DNA of 64,000 nt, from positions 13,407,088 through 13,471,087 of the forward strand of contig NC_087071.1 in assembly GCF_963678635.1 (NCBI RefSeq), given 5' to 3'. Within the stretch, counting starts at the first letter, position 1. Each line of letters begins with the position of its first letter. Origin of the DNA: Symsagittifera roscoffensis. Lineage: Eukaryota; Xenacoelomorpha; Acoela; Convolutidae. The translations under genes were made by a program, and so were the position numbers. The notes under the pieces were generated by a model that saw only the letters and a list, made by a program, of their open reading frames with translations, ran no database searches and was not told where the DNA came from. Positions 10,315 to 21,380 of the stretch are shown here, one piece after another.

Positions 10315-10706
10315 TGTTTTCAGATCCTGATTACCCTGATAAGTTTTTGAAACCATTAATAGTTTTATGGAAAGCAGCTCTGATCATTTGGTGTTTGTTT
10401 ATGGAAAGTTTTTATTGAATTTCGAAAAAAAATCCTGTCCAAAATAGACAATGAAAACAGGCAGCTTGCGCATAAAAAACCGAACTTTCCTTTAATTTTG
10501 TCTATTAAGGCGAACCTTATCAAACTCGAGTTTAATGTTGAAGTTTAGTCTAAAGTTTAACAAAACTAGATTGAACAAGTTTACACCGGTAAAACGGACG
10601 CTTCACTTGCATTTTATTCAAAACTTTTTTTTGTGAAATACTTTTTTTTGTTTTCAAAGCCCGCTTTTTTCATGGTTACAATAATCACGCAAGAACAGAA
10701 GTATTT
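10315..10706. other. Non-coding DNA
   Basis: No gene or repeat recognised. Confidence 0.45.
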
Positions 10707-10708
10707 TA

Positions 10709-11196
10709 CACTACTGGACAAAATTAAGCGCAAATTCAGGTTTTTTTTCTAAAACTTTTGTTTTCAAGGATGATTTTGGACAACATTATATTGGAATTTC
10801 AAAAAATGTTTACATAGTTTAAAAGCAAATCATCAGAGCTAACATCTATCAAATTATCAAAATTTGATTACAAACACTTACCAGATTTTTCCATCTGCAC
10901 TATATTTTGCATCGGTGTGAACTCTTTGAAAAAACGGAAAAAAAATTGTTTTTGCGATGTGAAAAAATCTAAGCGATAGTAGTGAATTGTTCAATGTGAC
11001 ATATTTACTGAATTCAGCTGGTTCTCTTAATTTCAATCGGTTTCAACAATTCAGCGCAGATGGTGAAAACTTGTTCGAAACTTGGTCAATTTAAAAACTT
11101 TATTCAATTTCAGTTCTAAGTCCAAAATCATCTTTGAAAGCAAGCCTTTTAGAGAGAACAATTTTGCAATTGCACTTAATTTTTTGTCCACTAGTG
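10709..11196. mobile_element. MITE, family 1 (TA target, Tc1/mariner-like)
   Basis: The left end CACTACTGGACAAAATTAAG and the reverse complement of the right end (CACTAGTGGACAAAAAATTA) match, and the similarity runs about 70 bases inward through a shared GATGATTTTGGAC. TA dinucleotides flank both ends (10707-10708 and 11197-11198), as expected for Tc1/mariner insertion. At 488 bp with no transposase it is non-autonomous. Relatives are at 23663-24123 and inside both units of the 2741-4212 duplication. The frame at 11082-11276 is a chance frame inside it. Confidence 0.75.
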
Positions 11197-11198
11197 TA

Positions 11199-12600
11199 GC
11201 ATTGCTCGTTTTCACCGTAACTCTTCAACCGCACGGGTTGGAAGACATGTCTTACCTGATTCCAAAATCTCTCTAAGTCGAGACGATATTACAGACCATC
11301 GTTATTCGATTAATCCCGGCTCATATTTTTATTGAAAAATGGCGCGGCTTTTTCAGCAGCTGCTGAAACGCATTTTTTTTAACATATTCAAAAAATTATT
11401 CAAACATCCATCCAATAAAATTGTATTCAAGACAATTGGTTTTGTAGGAAAAAAATGGCAGCGTTTTCAAAAGGGACATAGTTTTTGAATCACCCTGTAG
11501 TAAATAGTGCGTTCATAAATTTTTTATGATCATTGTAAACATTCTGTGTCCTGTGTCATATGTGTGTCAATAATGTCAAAATGATAACGCAAAATTATTG
11601 GTAAGTTCCAAAAAGTTTTTGGTGTATTTTGAACTAAAGTGGAAAAAATTCTTTCATTTAGCTAGCTTATAAATTAAAGTATTCTTTAGCATGAAATAAT
11701 AAATATAAAGGTTCTTTTCCTTATACATCTTGAAAGTTTCAGCTAGAAGAAGTTTTTTAGTTCAATTAGAAAAATTAAGCAAACGCTTCATAGCAAACTT
11801 TTTTGTGCTACACTTATTAATAACAACTTAGTCTCAGTTTTTCGACAAGATTAGTACTTAGATTTTGATATAATTTATCGTCAAAAATTACACATAAATA
11901 TTGATAAGTTGTGTTGCCTATAAATTTTGTTAAGAAAATTGTTCAATAGTTAAGAAATCAGCTGAATCTTATGTTTTGGTAAGAAATTCTTTGTCAAATC
12001 TTTAAATAAAGGGTTTTTCTTGAAATTCTTTGCTTCTCATCTTTGTTTTTTGGATCAAAAATTAGCTAAATCTAGACTAGTTCTAGATCTCCTGCTGTAT
12101 GTTTATAGGCGGTTGTGCTAACCGCTAATACTCATAAACTGATAATGAAGAATAGTTTTGACAACCTAATGCAAAGCAAAACTTGTTATAACTGTTGTGT
12201 ATACTCAAAGCATGTTTATCTCGTTGTGGTTGAACATTGATCTTATCACTGATTATTTCTTTCCAGAAACCGTTTTTTCTTTAAACTAAGAGAGAAGTAG
12301 ATCATTTTGTACAGAAAATATAACAAAAGTGCTAGGTAATCTTTTTAACATTTCGATCTAGAAAAACAGACTTCGCTGGGAACTGGTTCGAATAACTGAA
12401 AGCTAAAACAAAGACTTTTTTACGTTTTTGATCACAATTGATTTGTTTATCCACAGTCTTTATATGAACTAGTTCTTTGCATGCATATATTAATCAATCA
12501 ATAGGGTTGTGGCTGGGGGCTTGTGCTTTTTTACGTTTTTTGCGAGCTCATGTTTTATGCTTCAACCCAATTCAAACTCAAAACAAAACTGCTTGTATCT
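11199..12600. other. Non-coding AT-rich DNA
   Basis: No supported feature was seen. Confidence 0.45.
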
Positions 12601-12730
12601 TGGCGAATCCTTGAATGTTCCGACTTCATTTTAAGGTCTATGGAGCAGTAATAACATGAAAAATTCAAATGTAATGAATGAAACTGATTTTTTTTATACG
12701 AAAGTCGGAAAATATAAATAGACTTCCGAA
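12600..12730 (+). repeat. Dispersed repeat, copy 1
   Basis: Shares GTCTATGGAGCAGTA and the following 70 bases with 35718-35830. It is bracketed by TTCCGACTT and AAGTCGGAA in inverted order, about 95 bp apart. ACGAAAGTCGGAA recurs at 36200, just before the satellite. Confidence 0.55.
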
Positions 12731-12855
12731 ATAAAATCGGGATGAAATATTTGGTTTTCTGATTGAGGTTATTAAATTGTTTGGAATCTTTTTAAATATT
12801 ACCTTTTTAGGAATCAAGTTACGCATTTCCATCCCTTCACAGAACTAAGTCACGG

Positions 12856-13155
12856 TTAAGCGTTTGTGTAGCGAATAACTTCCCATTTTGCAGAAGGAAA
12901 AACGATGTTGTTTAAAATAGCAGTAATTACAATTTGTGATTTTAGATATTTTGTGGAGTTTTCATCTTTGTGATGCTTGCTATGAATGCCAATTTTACTG
13001 ATCAAATGAGAATCTATCAAGCAAACGAAGTTAAAATGGATCACATCCTTGAGCTTCTCAAACTTCTGACGGAGAACTCGGTATAATTTAAAAGTAAGAT
13101 TGATAATATCGACTGCCATTTGCATGAGACTGGGTTTGTTTTCATGCAAAATCAA
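12856..13155 (-). CDS. Exon candidate, unknown protein
   Basis: The frame gives about 99 residues on the minus strand, including MQMAVDIINLTFKLYRVLR, FEKLKDVIHFNFVCLIDS and KIGIHSKHHKDENSTKY. The residue use is balanced and less AT-driven than in chance frames nearby. The first in-frame ATG is MQM; an acceptor-like CCCAG lies just before it. No family is recognised and no partner exon was found. It may be a real internal or terminal exon or a decayed one. Confidence 0.28.
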   Translation of the reverse strand: MILHENKPSLMQMAVDIINLTFKLYRVLRQKFEKLKDVIHFNFVCLIDSHLISKIGIHSKHHKDENSTKYLKSQIVITAILNNIVFPSAKWEVIRYTNA

Positions 13156-13461
13156 ATTGAGATTGAGATCTTTTAAAATATATTTTTATGTGACTTAGTT
13201 TACTTTTCAATCTGAAAAATTTGTAATTTTTCATTTACCAATAAATCCAATAGTCTTTTCAAATAGCGCAAAACTCTACAAAGTTCGTCCCTTTTTGGAG
13301 TTTAATTTATATTTGTTGCTTTGCGCTCTTCACTTCTTTTGTATTGAATATGATTGTAAACTATTTATTTTTAATCATTAATCTTTGTTTTTTTTTAAAA
13401 TATTCCCAATTGTAAATCCTGTTTTTATTTTCCCAATTTATATTCCAAATTGTAAAAATTA

Positions 13462-13830
13462 AGAGTTGCGCGGCTTGAGTGATTAATTTATACCATGCGC
13501 TCAAACCGCCCAAACCACTCAAAAACCGCTTAGCAAGAAACGACCAAACCGCTCAAATTTGCGCGTTTTTTCGAAGTTTTATCCCAAAAGTTTTATACTG
13601 GTGTATTTGTTGGAGAGCACACGCTACCAGCCGAATAAAAATTTTTTTTTCTATTCTACCATCATACTAAAAACTAGACCAAATGTTCATTACGTTCTCG
13701 AAAAAAATCAAACTGAAAACCGCTCAAAATTAATGAAAAAAAACTGCTCAAGCCGCTTATTCTAAACCAAATTTCTAAAACAAAACGAAGACAAAAAACT
13801 TGCTCAAACCGCTCAAATCTTGCCTAAAAT
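13462..13830. repeat. Cluster of CCGCTCAAA motifs
   Basis: AAACCGCTCAAA or close variants (CCGCTCAA, CCGCTTA, CTCAAGCCGC) occur about ten times in 370 bases, irregularly spaced. The words resemble the CCGCTCAAG and CCGCTTAAG of the large satellite but have no 26-bp period. The frames at 13479-13670 and 13559-13765 run through it and are not genes. Confidence 0.55.
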
Positions 13831-14162
13831 TTGGCTCGAAATCTGGGTTTGGCCGTTCATTCAAACTTTATACATTGGATCTAGCTGTAAAGTGGCCCTG
13901 TGATTAAACTCTAAAACAATTTACAAATTTTAACAATTCTTTCGAATTATATGTTTCGAGCCTTGAGAGAAATTCTTAATGATTAACTAAGGTTGCTAAT
14001 GTTCATTTTTTGATTCATGTGATCTTCGTAGTCGTGATATGTGTTGATGCACCGTGACTGATTTCCAAGCGACGATTAACAGTAAGTTCAGCATAAAACT
14101 GATATTGAATGTTTCGGTTGTAGAAATCGAGGATGGTTGGAGTAAGGTTTTGGGGGGCTATT

Positions 14163-14500
14163 CTCATGGGCGAAGGACCGAATGGGCGAAAAAACTCGTG
14201 AGCGAAGGACCGAAAACAAAATTAGCCAAAAGTCAAGAAGCAATTGCCATTCAATTTAAATGAATTAAATGAAGCAATATTTTGCTTTTTTCATACCAAA
14301 ACCCTTGAAATATAAAACTTATTCCAATTCGACGGCGATCGGCGACAATTTAAAAAAATTTGAATATTTCTGCCGTTTTTATATTCGGCCAATATCAACA
14401 CTCAGTTGCCTAGAAATGTTTACTTTCTTTCCAAAATTTAGATTACTGAAATCTGATTGGCTGATTTTTATTTTCGCGCGTTCGGTCCTTCGCGTATGAG
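14163..14500. mobile_element. Short TIR element, 338 bp
   Basis: The left end CTCATGGGCGAAGGACCGAA is matched by the reverse complement of the right end, CTCATACGCGAAGGACCGAA, and similarity continues for about ten more bases. The GCGAAGGACCG word is repeated near 14201-14211. There is no coding capacity. The target duplication is not clear, so the superfamily is open. Confidence 0.65.
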
Positions 14501-15110
14501 GCATTTCACCAGGTTTTGCACAGATAGAAAATGATTGTGTTGAGAGAAGTGTGTTGCGTTGAGGAAAGATTCATCAAGTGTTTAGCGACGATTGCATGCA
14601 CTGGTTTTAGGTAAAAAAGATGGTTGGATTGAAGATGTTGCATAGTGAAAACTATTTTCGTTTTTTAGATGAAAAAGTGCAAAAAATTAAACGTTTAAGC
14701 TCGCATTATCTTAGTTTAAACTTTTCAGAATTTTTTTAATAATCCCAATTATAAGATAAAATCTCAACTGAAATTGAAGAAGAAACAAGTTAAGGAAAAA
14801 ATTGAACGTGCTCATTTCTACAGATCTAACGAAAATTATTTGAAATTTATAAATTTTTTTGCTCTTGTTTATTTAGCTAGATAAAAATAAATTGGTTTGC
14901 ACAGATAAATGAAAATTGTTAAAACAGATTTAGAAGGAAAAGCACGCCATAGTTTTCAATCCCAGATTTTTTTGATGAGTAAATTTTTTAGCCATGTACA
15001 AAATATTAACTTCATGCTTTAATTCAAGTTATGCGCAATAATAGTTAAGTGAGGTGGTGAACCCTTCTAATTCAGACTATCGTATGTGATTCTTGCCTCA
15101 TAACCTACCC
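14501..15110. other. Non-coding AT-rich DNA
   Basis: Nothing recognised. Confidence 0.45.
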
Positions 15111-15119
15111 GTACCCAGG

Positions 15120-16015
15120 GGATTTTCTGTGAAAGACCTGAAATTCTTTATTTCTTACATTAGTTGATTCTCTGATCTGAAATGCTTTATTTCATATCTA
15201 GATAAGAATTTGAAAATTTCAGATCTGAAATTTGGATCTGAAATAGAAAATTTCAGATCTGAAACAAACTTGAAAAACAAAACTTCCGACATGAAATTAG
15301 ATCTGAGAAACCCTTTGTTAAACTATAATTTATGCATTTCGACCAAACAATAGAGTTTTTTATCGATGTTTCTGCTATACACAATTATGTTTAGATTAAC
15401 TAGCGGTAGAAAAAAAATCCGAATAACTTTAGAAATGTTTTTTTTTTCGAACTAATTTTCTTGTTCAACTGTGATAAAAAAGTTTTCAAAAACTGTAAAA
15501 AGACCTATTGATTTTTTGCGCTACTTATGACTTTCCAATGTTTCTATTATGCATTGGAGACTTTGTTGAATACTTGCTAGTAGATAGCAGAACATATCAA
15601 ACACTAAATTATGAAATGAGCAAAAATTGTGGCAAAAATCCTTGATTTTTCAGATCTGAACTAACCAAGGGAAACTAGATTTCAGATCTGAAATTAGATC
15701 TGAAATAGATTTTTTCAATCTGAAATAACCAAGAAAAATAAAATTTCAGATCTGAAAATAGATCTAAAATAGATTTTTTCAGTGTTGAAATAACCAAAAA
15801 AAATTAATTTCAGATCTGAAATCAATTTTTCAGATCTGAAATAACCAAAATATTAAATTTTCAGATCTGAAATTAGATCTGAAACACACTTTTTCAGATC
15901 CGAAAAAACCAAGAAAAACAAAATTTCAGATCTGAAGTTAGATCTGAAATATCCCATTCTTGAAGTATCCAAGCGTTATTTTAACATTTCACAACCCGCT
16001 TCAGATCTGAATTAG
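15120..16015. repeat. TTTCAGATCTGAAA palindromic minisatellite
   Basis: The palindrome TTTCAGATCTGAAA and half-copies (AGATCTGAAAT) recur about 20 times in two blocks, 15165-15310 and 15645-16015. They are joined by AAATAACCAAGAAAAA-type spacers, giving irregular units of about 50-65 bp. The stretch 15310-15645 between the blocks is unrelated. Each core is centred on a BglII site, AGATCT. No protein is encoded. Confidence 0.8.
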
Positions 16016-16089
16016 AGCATTTACTAGGTATGGTTACGAATTTTTTTTTATTTTGTTTTGGATGAAACGCAAAACTACAGCGAACTTCA

Positions 16090-16700
16090 TGAGATTTATC
16101 AAACTCTGTCCAGAATTATCTTTTATGGTTATACAGCTTCATTATGGCCATACAATTTCATGCTATTCATACAATTACCATACGAAATGATGAAAGCTGA
16201 TAGTACAATTTCCACGCAATTTTTAAATGTAAGAAACTAATCGTCCCTAGCTTGCGAATTGAGTGACAAGTAATTTTGGCAAACCCAAGCTGAGCTAGAT
16301 CAAAAACCAATTTTTGTACGCCTTGGGTAATGCATGAATAATTGAAACTTCAAATCAATAAGTTTGCATCTTCAACAAAAGTTGCCATAAAATAGAAGTA
16401 TTTGTCAACATACTGTTTGTAAAAGAGATTTCAACCATTGTTTGTAGAAGAGATTTCATCCACCTTGTACATGCAAGAACAATAAACCATTGGTGGTGTA
16501 ATTTTGAGTAATCAGTTACTTTGTTAATTGTGTTCGGTTACAAAAACAACCCAAAAAAGTTGAGAAGGAATTAATTAAATGTTCCATTTATGAGAAAAAT
16601 TACTGATTATAGATTTTCATGCAGTTTTTTACAGAGAGAATAGCATAAAAATTGCATTTTTCCTTTTAAAACAATTGTGTGATTAGTCTTTTCAATCAAC
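16090..16700 (+). repeat. Diverged copy of the palindrome-rich repeat
   Basis: GTGTTCGGTTAC and neighbouring bases at 16503-16575 match 27071-27140 inside the element at 26507-27327. CATACAATTTCATGC near 16150 and ATAGATTTTCATGCA near 16610 also have counterparts there in the same order. The ends have decayed. The frame at 16058-16240 falls inside and is not supported as a gene. Confidence 0.45.
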
Positions 16701-16986
16701 CCTGGTATGTACTATTATGCCTTTAGCGTGCATTATTCATGCCGAAGGGTGGAAATCTGAGGCGATTGCTATAAAAGTACCAGTACAGAAAAACTGACTT
16801 CATGCTGAATTTAACTCGTTTTTGAATTCAATTATCAGTAGTATCAAAATCGTGTGTAGAAATCTCTTTCATTCTAAAGTACCATCGAAATTTTTTTAAA
16901 TGATTTTCAAAAAAATATATATACTTTTAGTTCAGAATATATGTATTTTTTGTTTTACGCAATCAACACAAAACCCAGATAATTAT

Positions 16987-17116
16987 TTAATTTCCTGTTC
17001 CACGAAAAAAAATTAGCTTTGGTGGAACATCATCAGGAAGAATCACGCAACTAGCATAAGTTATATTTTCACATCCAAACTTGGTTAAATTGTTTTGCTC
17101 ATCATGTTTATCAAAA
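16987..17116 (-). CDS. Candidate last exon, unknown cysteine-containing protein
   Basis: On the minus strand a strong acceptor (TTGTTTTTTGTTGCAG) is followed by a frame reading FDKHDEQNNLTKFGCENITY, then ASCVILPDDVPPKLIF and RGTGN, then TAA at 16987. It has two cysteines and an N-glycosylation sequon (NIT), which would suit a secreted or lumenal domain. No upstream exon was recognised in 17290-17600 and the family is unknown. Confidence 0.35.
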
Positions 17117-17289
17117 CTGCAACAAAAAACAAATATTTGCTGGTTATTTTGAAAGTTTTTTTTCGCTATTAATCTGAATACTATATTCATAAAATATAAA
17201 GCTGCAATTTTTCTTTCATTACTGCAAAATTTGTGAAGCGTGTATAAGAAAAGCTGTGAGAACTGCAGAAAAAAACCTATCAAAAAAGT

Positions 17290-17620
17290 TTATGATCGAT
17301 TTAAAACTGAGTGATTCACATAGAGTTTTTGATCAACCTAGATTTATTTGAAGTCAATTTCTATCGGAGTTTCTGCATTATCTATTGCTTACCAGTTTTT
17401 ATCTTACCTGCCATTTTTAATCAGTACGGGAGCATTCCCACAAAAGAGTAACAAGAAAATTTAGTTTTAGAATCTTGAATGGTGAACTAGTAACATAAAC
17501 CATGAGAATAGAAATGGCGTCATTTCCAAAAAAAAATAGTTCAAAAGTCTATCGGGTTATCTTTTTAAGTTCGCCAATTTCTATTTGACGAGTTTCAAGG
17601 CTTTTTTGTCATTTTTAATT
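17290..17620. other. Non-coding DNA
   Basis: No exon was recognised that could pair with the candidate at 16987-17116. Confidence 0.4.
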
Positions 17621-17639
17621 CAATTGTTTTGCTTCTTGA

Positions 17640-18800
17640 TACTTAGTTCTCTGAATGTCTTACTGGGTTTTTGGTTCTTGGTACCTCTTTTGCGCCTTCG
17701 CATGTTTATTGATCTAGGCACAAAAGACCCGTGAACACGAGAGCTGGATCGAGCTTTGAGTCAATCTTCTCTTTTGCTGTTTTTCAGAGTATTGATTTTG
17801 CAGCTTTCTGTCTTCTTCCCTTCTGAAACGTGGCGAGAAAATTTTTTTCGCCATTTTCTTCATCACAATCTATTCTTGAGTCTTCGTACTTAGAAATTCA
17901 GAGTCTGAAATGTTCGTTTTGGTTCTTTTTATGGTCAAGTATTGTCCAGCCTCTCTTTCGCATCTCGCGAAATGATACATTTTAGGCTGTTCTACAATTG
18001 TTCATTGCAGCCGTAATTTCGGTTAAAAAATTAGTTAGCTTTTTTCTTTTTTCCCCATTTCTCGTATAACTACGACACTCGTTAGCAAGTTACATAAAAT
18101 CCTTGTGTTTATGCGGTATCATCAGGTAGTTGGAGACGTTCTGAATTGCTTTCTTGCCTGGGTGTAGCCTATTTAATCTTTTCATTCCTCCTGGTCTGAG
18201 CTGCACAGACACGGCTAGCCGATTATACACAAGAAAACAATAAATGCCGATTGACATCTGATTCCGGAATGGGGGGGGGGGGGGGGTTGCGTAAGGCTCC
18301 ATCAGATCAAATCCTCTCGTCGAACTATCCGTCGTAATATGTCTAGCTAGGTTTATTCTCAGCAGACTTTTGTCAAACAGTCTGGTAAATATGACAGTGT
18401 TTCCTCTCCTCGCTGCATCTCTGTTTTCTTCTTGCTTGATTATATTTCTTGGGGCCTCACTTGAGTCTTCTCCGATCCATTTCCAGAAGGAAAGTAGCTT
18501 ATTTTTTGAGATATGGTCCTTGTTGGGTAGCACTCACTTTATTAATATAGAAGATTCTGTTTCGGACTAATCCGAAGTCGTAGGACTCCGCCTGTTCCCT
18601 TTGATTATTTTTCTGGTTCTTCGGAACGGTGCTGTTACCTCTTCTTCCTCCTACGGTACTTCTTTTCTTCCTCTTTCTCTGCTTGATTTGTTACATTTGG
18701 CCCAACAACATCTTCGTTCTGTTATCATTGCGCCATTGTCCTTCGAGTGTGTTTTATAACTACCCAGAGTAAACCTTTTCTCTCTATCTTTACAGGCTTT
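17640..18800 (-). pseudogene. Decayed minus-strand coding region, probably retroelement
   Basis: GC and residue use on the minus strand look coding-like. The longest frame, 18533-18090 (no ATG at its start), includes KLLSFWKWIGEDSSEAP, DAARRGNTVIFTRLFDK and HITTDSSTRGFDLMEPYAT. Other frames hold arginine/lysine-rich pieces near 17690 (MRRRKRGTKNQKPSKTF) and 18650. The best frame is interrupted by a 16-base C run (18271-18286) and by frame changes. It lies downstream of the decayed gag at 18960-20069 on the same strand, so it may be pol or a later ORF of the same element, but no reverse transcriptase or integrase motif was recognised. Confidence 0.4.
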
Positions 18801-18959
18801 TTTTACAGTTGAGAGTTGAGAGTTGTTTTAGAATTTTTGTAAGACTGTATTCTATAAAGAAATTCGTGTAGAATGAAAGATGAACCTTTGCTAAGCAGTT
18901 TGAACGGTTGAGAAATTCGAATTATTAAGTTTCATTAATAAGTTTCATTCATACACAAG

Positions 18960-20069
18960 GTTGAACAATTGCGTTGCCCTAGCGACAGTACCACTCTTGC
19001 TGTTTTTGGTTCATTTCGGTCGGAGCATTCTAGAATTAATTTACTCTGGTCGTTATTTTGCTCTTGCTCAACTTACTACTAAGGTAATTAATAGCTGCAA
19101 GGTTTTCTTTTTCAATACCTTTTGTTTTGTTTTTTCCTTATTGTCAATTCTAAATTGAACATACTTTTCTATTTGATTAATGTATTAGTTCCTGTTTTGT
19201 TTTACAAAAATTGGAATCATCCTCTTGCTGCCCCAATTATTTATACACAATACCAACTTTTTGTGATCTGTCCAGTTTTGCAGAAGTTTTCGGTTTGCTG
19301 CAATTTTAAATGCTATTATATCTATTGCTGGACAATTCGTTAGATGTCCATATCTGAAGCTTAAGATCCATTCTGAAGTGTTCTTGGGTTCTTTTACTAT
19401 TTTTGTTTATTGTGCTCGAACCTTTTTGCTCTTTTCAAACCTCCTCGAGTAAAGTGTCAATTACGCAACAATTCTCGTTTTTGAATAAAATACGTCTCTT
19501 ACGGATTCGTCTTCTAACGTTCCCAGTTCTGATCTGGCTGCTTGGGCATTTAGAGTTGTATAAAACTTTTCACCGTGCTGTTTCGTTCTAATTAGAATTC
19601 TAAAACTTTTGAATGTCAAAACAATTATCTTTTGCCATAGCTGCTATGTGTCTAAGTTTCAACTTGAATTTTTTCCCATGTGGAGTGTTCTGCGTAAGCC
19701 TGCTTTCCCCTCCGTCTGCAACGCAAAAAAAACAGCCTTAAACTTGAGTTTTTTTGGAGTTCGAAATAACAGATGTTATCTCCCACCTTTTGTTCCTCTG
19801 GCTTTTCGTACTTTCATTTTTCCCATGTGAGTTTGTACTCTAACTCTCTGGCTGCTACGTTTCTTGAGTCTCAATTCTGGATGGTGATTACTCCTGCATC
19901 TTTTTTCGGTCTTCTAATAACAGAAGAAGGTTCAATTTTCTTTCACTGTCACCTTCATCTAAAAACGTTCCAGGCCAACTTTGAATGGCCATGCTTGGTC
20001 TAAAATAGCGATCGACCAGAATATTGGCATTCCCATGTCCTGCATTGGAACTTTTTCTGGCTGCGCCAT
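18960..20069 (-). pseudogene. Second, divergent gypsy-like gag, heavily decayed
   Basis: A minus-strand ATG at 20069 begins MAQPEKVPMQDMGMPIFW. With frame changes, the reading continues through ERKLNLLLLLEDRKK, then KFYTTLNAQAARSE-like and LGTLEDESVRDVFYSK, which align with EKFHETLSDLVKNC and LESELVRDFFITN of the gag at 6640-7725. Next come FEKSKK and a zinc-knuckle remnant, GHLTNCPAIDII with KFCSKP in another frame, matching GHLTTCPA and CNTCGRK. Order and spacing fit a Ty3/gypsy Gag. At least three frameshifts and several stops make it a pseudogene. Both gags start with MAQ or MEQ, suggesting related elements. Confidence 0.6.
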
Positions 20070-20089
20070 GTGTTAATTCAAGGAACACA

Positions 20090-21380
20090 ACTGTTGTTTG
20101 TAAAACCTTGTAATGATGAAAGCATAAATTTACATTGTTGAACTTTCATATCTATTGCTCAGTTGTGTTGCAGCAATTATTGGTGACCTTTGTACACCAA
20201 TACAAAAATACTTAAGCACAAAATTTTTCTGTTAAATAATGATTGAAGGGTATTGCCTGAAAAAAACCGCAGACCATGCTATGAGGTTTCTTTCAAAAAT
20301 TGTTTTTTTTTGTTGAAAAAACGCAAAGCTAGTTTATTTGATCAACGTTTGAATTTCTAAGGCTGGCAGATTTGAAAAAAAAAACTTCCAAAAAAGTCTT
20401 TTTTTCTTTTGCGAGAAACAAAAATTTCAGATAAAAACTTGTTTATACAGTTTTTCATGAGCAATTTCAGTAGCAAAAACAACCATTGTGTTCTCAAAAA
20501 AAATTTTGTTTTTTTTGTTAATAACGTGTGACTCCGTCGAAATGCTTAAAATTTAGATGAAACACATTTTTTTGTTTGTGACATTTAATATCTAACTCAA
20601 GTCTGATCGGTCTAGAAAGTTTATTTTGCTTTTATCGAAAAAGCTTTCCTAATTCGCGGAGTTGTCCCGTACTCAGTTGATTTAAAATTTTAAATCTAAC
20701 AAGTTTGTGGTTGTTATTGATATTTTTTTTTGATTTTTTACTCACAACTTATCGCATAAAATGGCTCTTAAATATATCAAAAAACTTATTGGACAGTAAA
20801 AAATACGATTGATACCAATTACGAAGTATAGAGAGCAGGTTACTCATAGAGCTCTCAAAAACTCATTCAGACACGGCGACTCTATAAGCCATAGTAAAAT
20901 AGCCAAACTTCACAAAGGGCTTTTCGGGCAAGTGTTACAAAAAGGGTTTATGCATAGAATAAGGTATTGAGAACTTTAAAAGTGTAAATGTTAATGACAA
21001 CAACCCTGAGAGGTAATTATTTTGCAATCAAATGTAGAAAAATTGTGTGAAGTAAATTAATTAAAATTGAATCACTCTTTCGCTGTTACAGCAAGCGTCA
21101 ATTTTCAGTTGGTCCCAATGATTCCAAACTGAATTTTGTGAAGTTATATGCGAATTAGCCGAAGAGCAAAAAGACCACCAAAATCAAACTTTTGATTATC
21201 TCTTTAACCAAACAATGGCGAATATCACACTTTTCTTAAAAACAAGGTCACTCAAAAATTTTCGCGATCAAAAAAACATGTTCCATTCAGACATAATGAT
21301 TGTTACTAAAATTTTCTTGAAAACTTGACAAAAATTCTCATTTTTCAAAAATTTGACCTTCGAGTAAACATTCAAAATGT
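20090..21380. other. Non-coding AT-rich DNA
   Basis: Poly-A and poly-T runs and no supported feature. Confidence 0.45.

Noticed and set aside
18370-20003. Plus-strand frames, several 60-76 residues long
   Set aside because: They are antisense to the decayed minus-strand gag region, which explains the unusual openness; their residues are phenylalanine- and serine-rich as expected of shadows.
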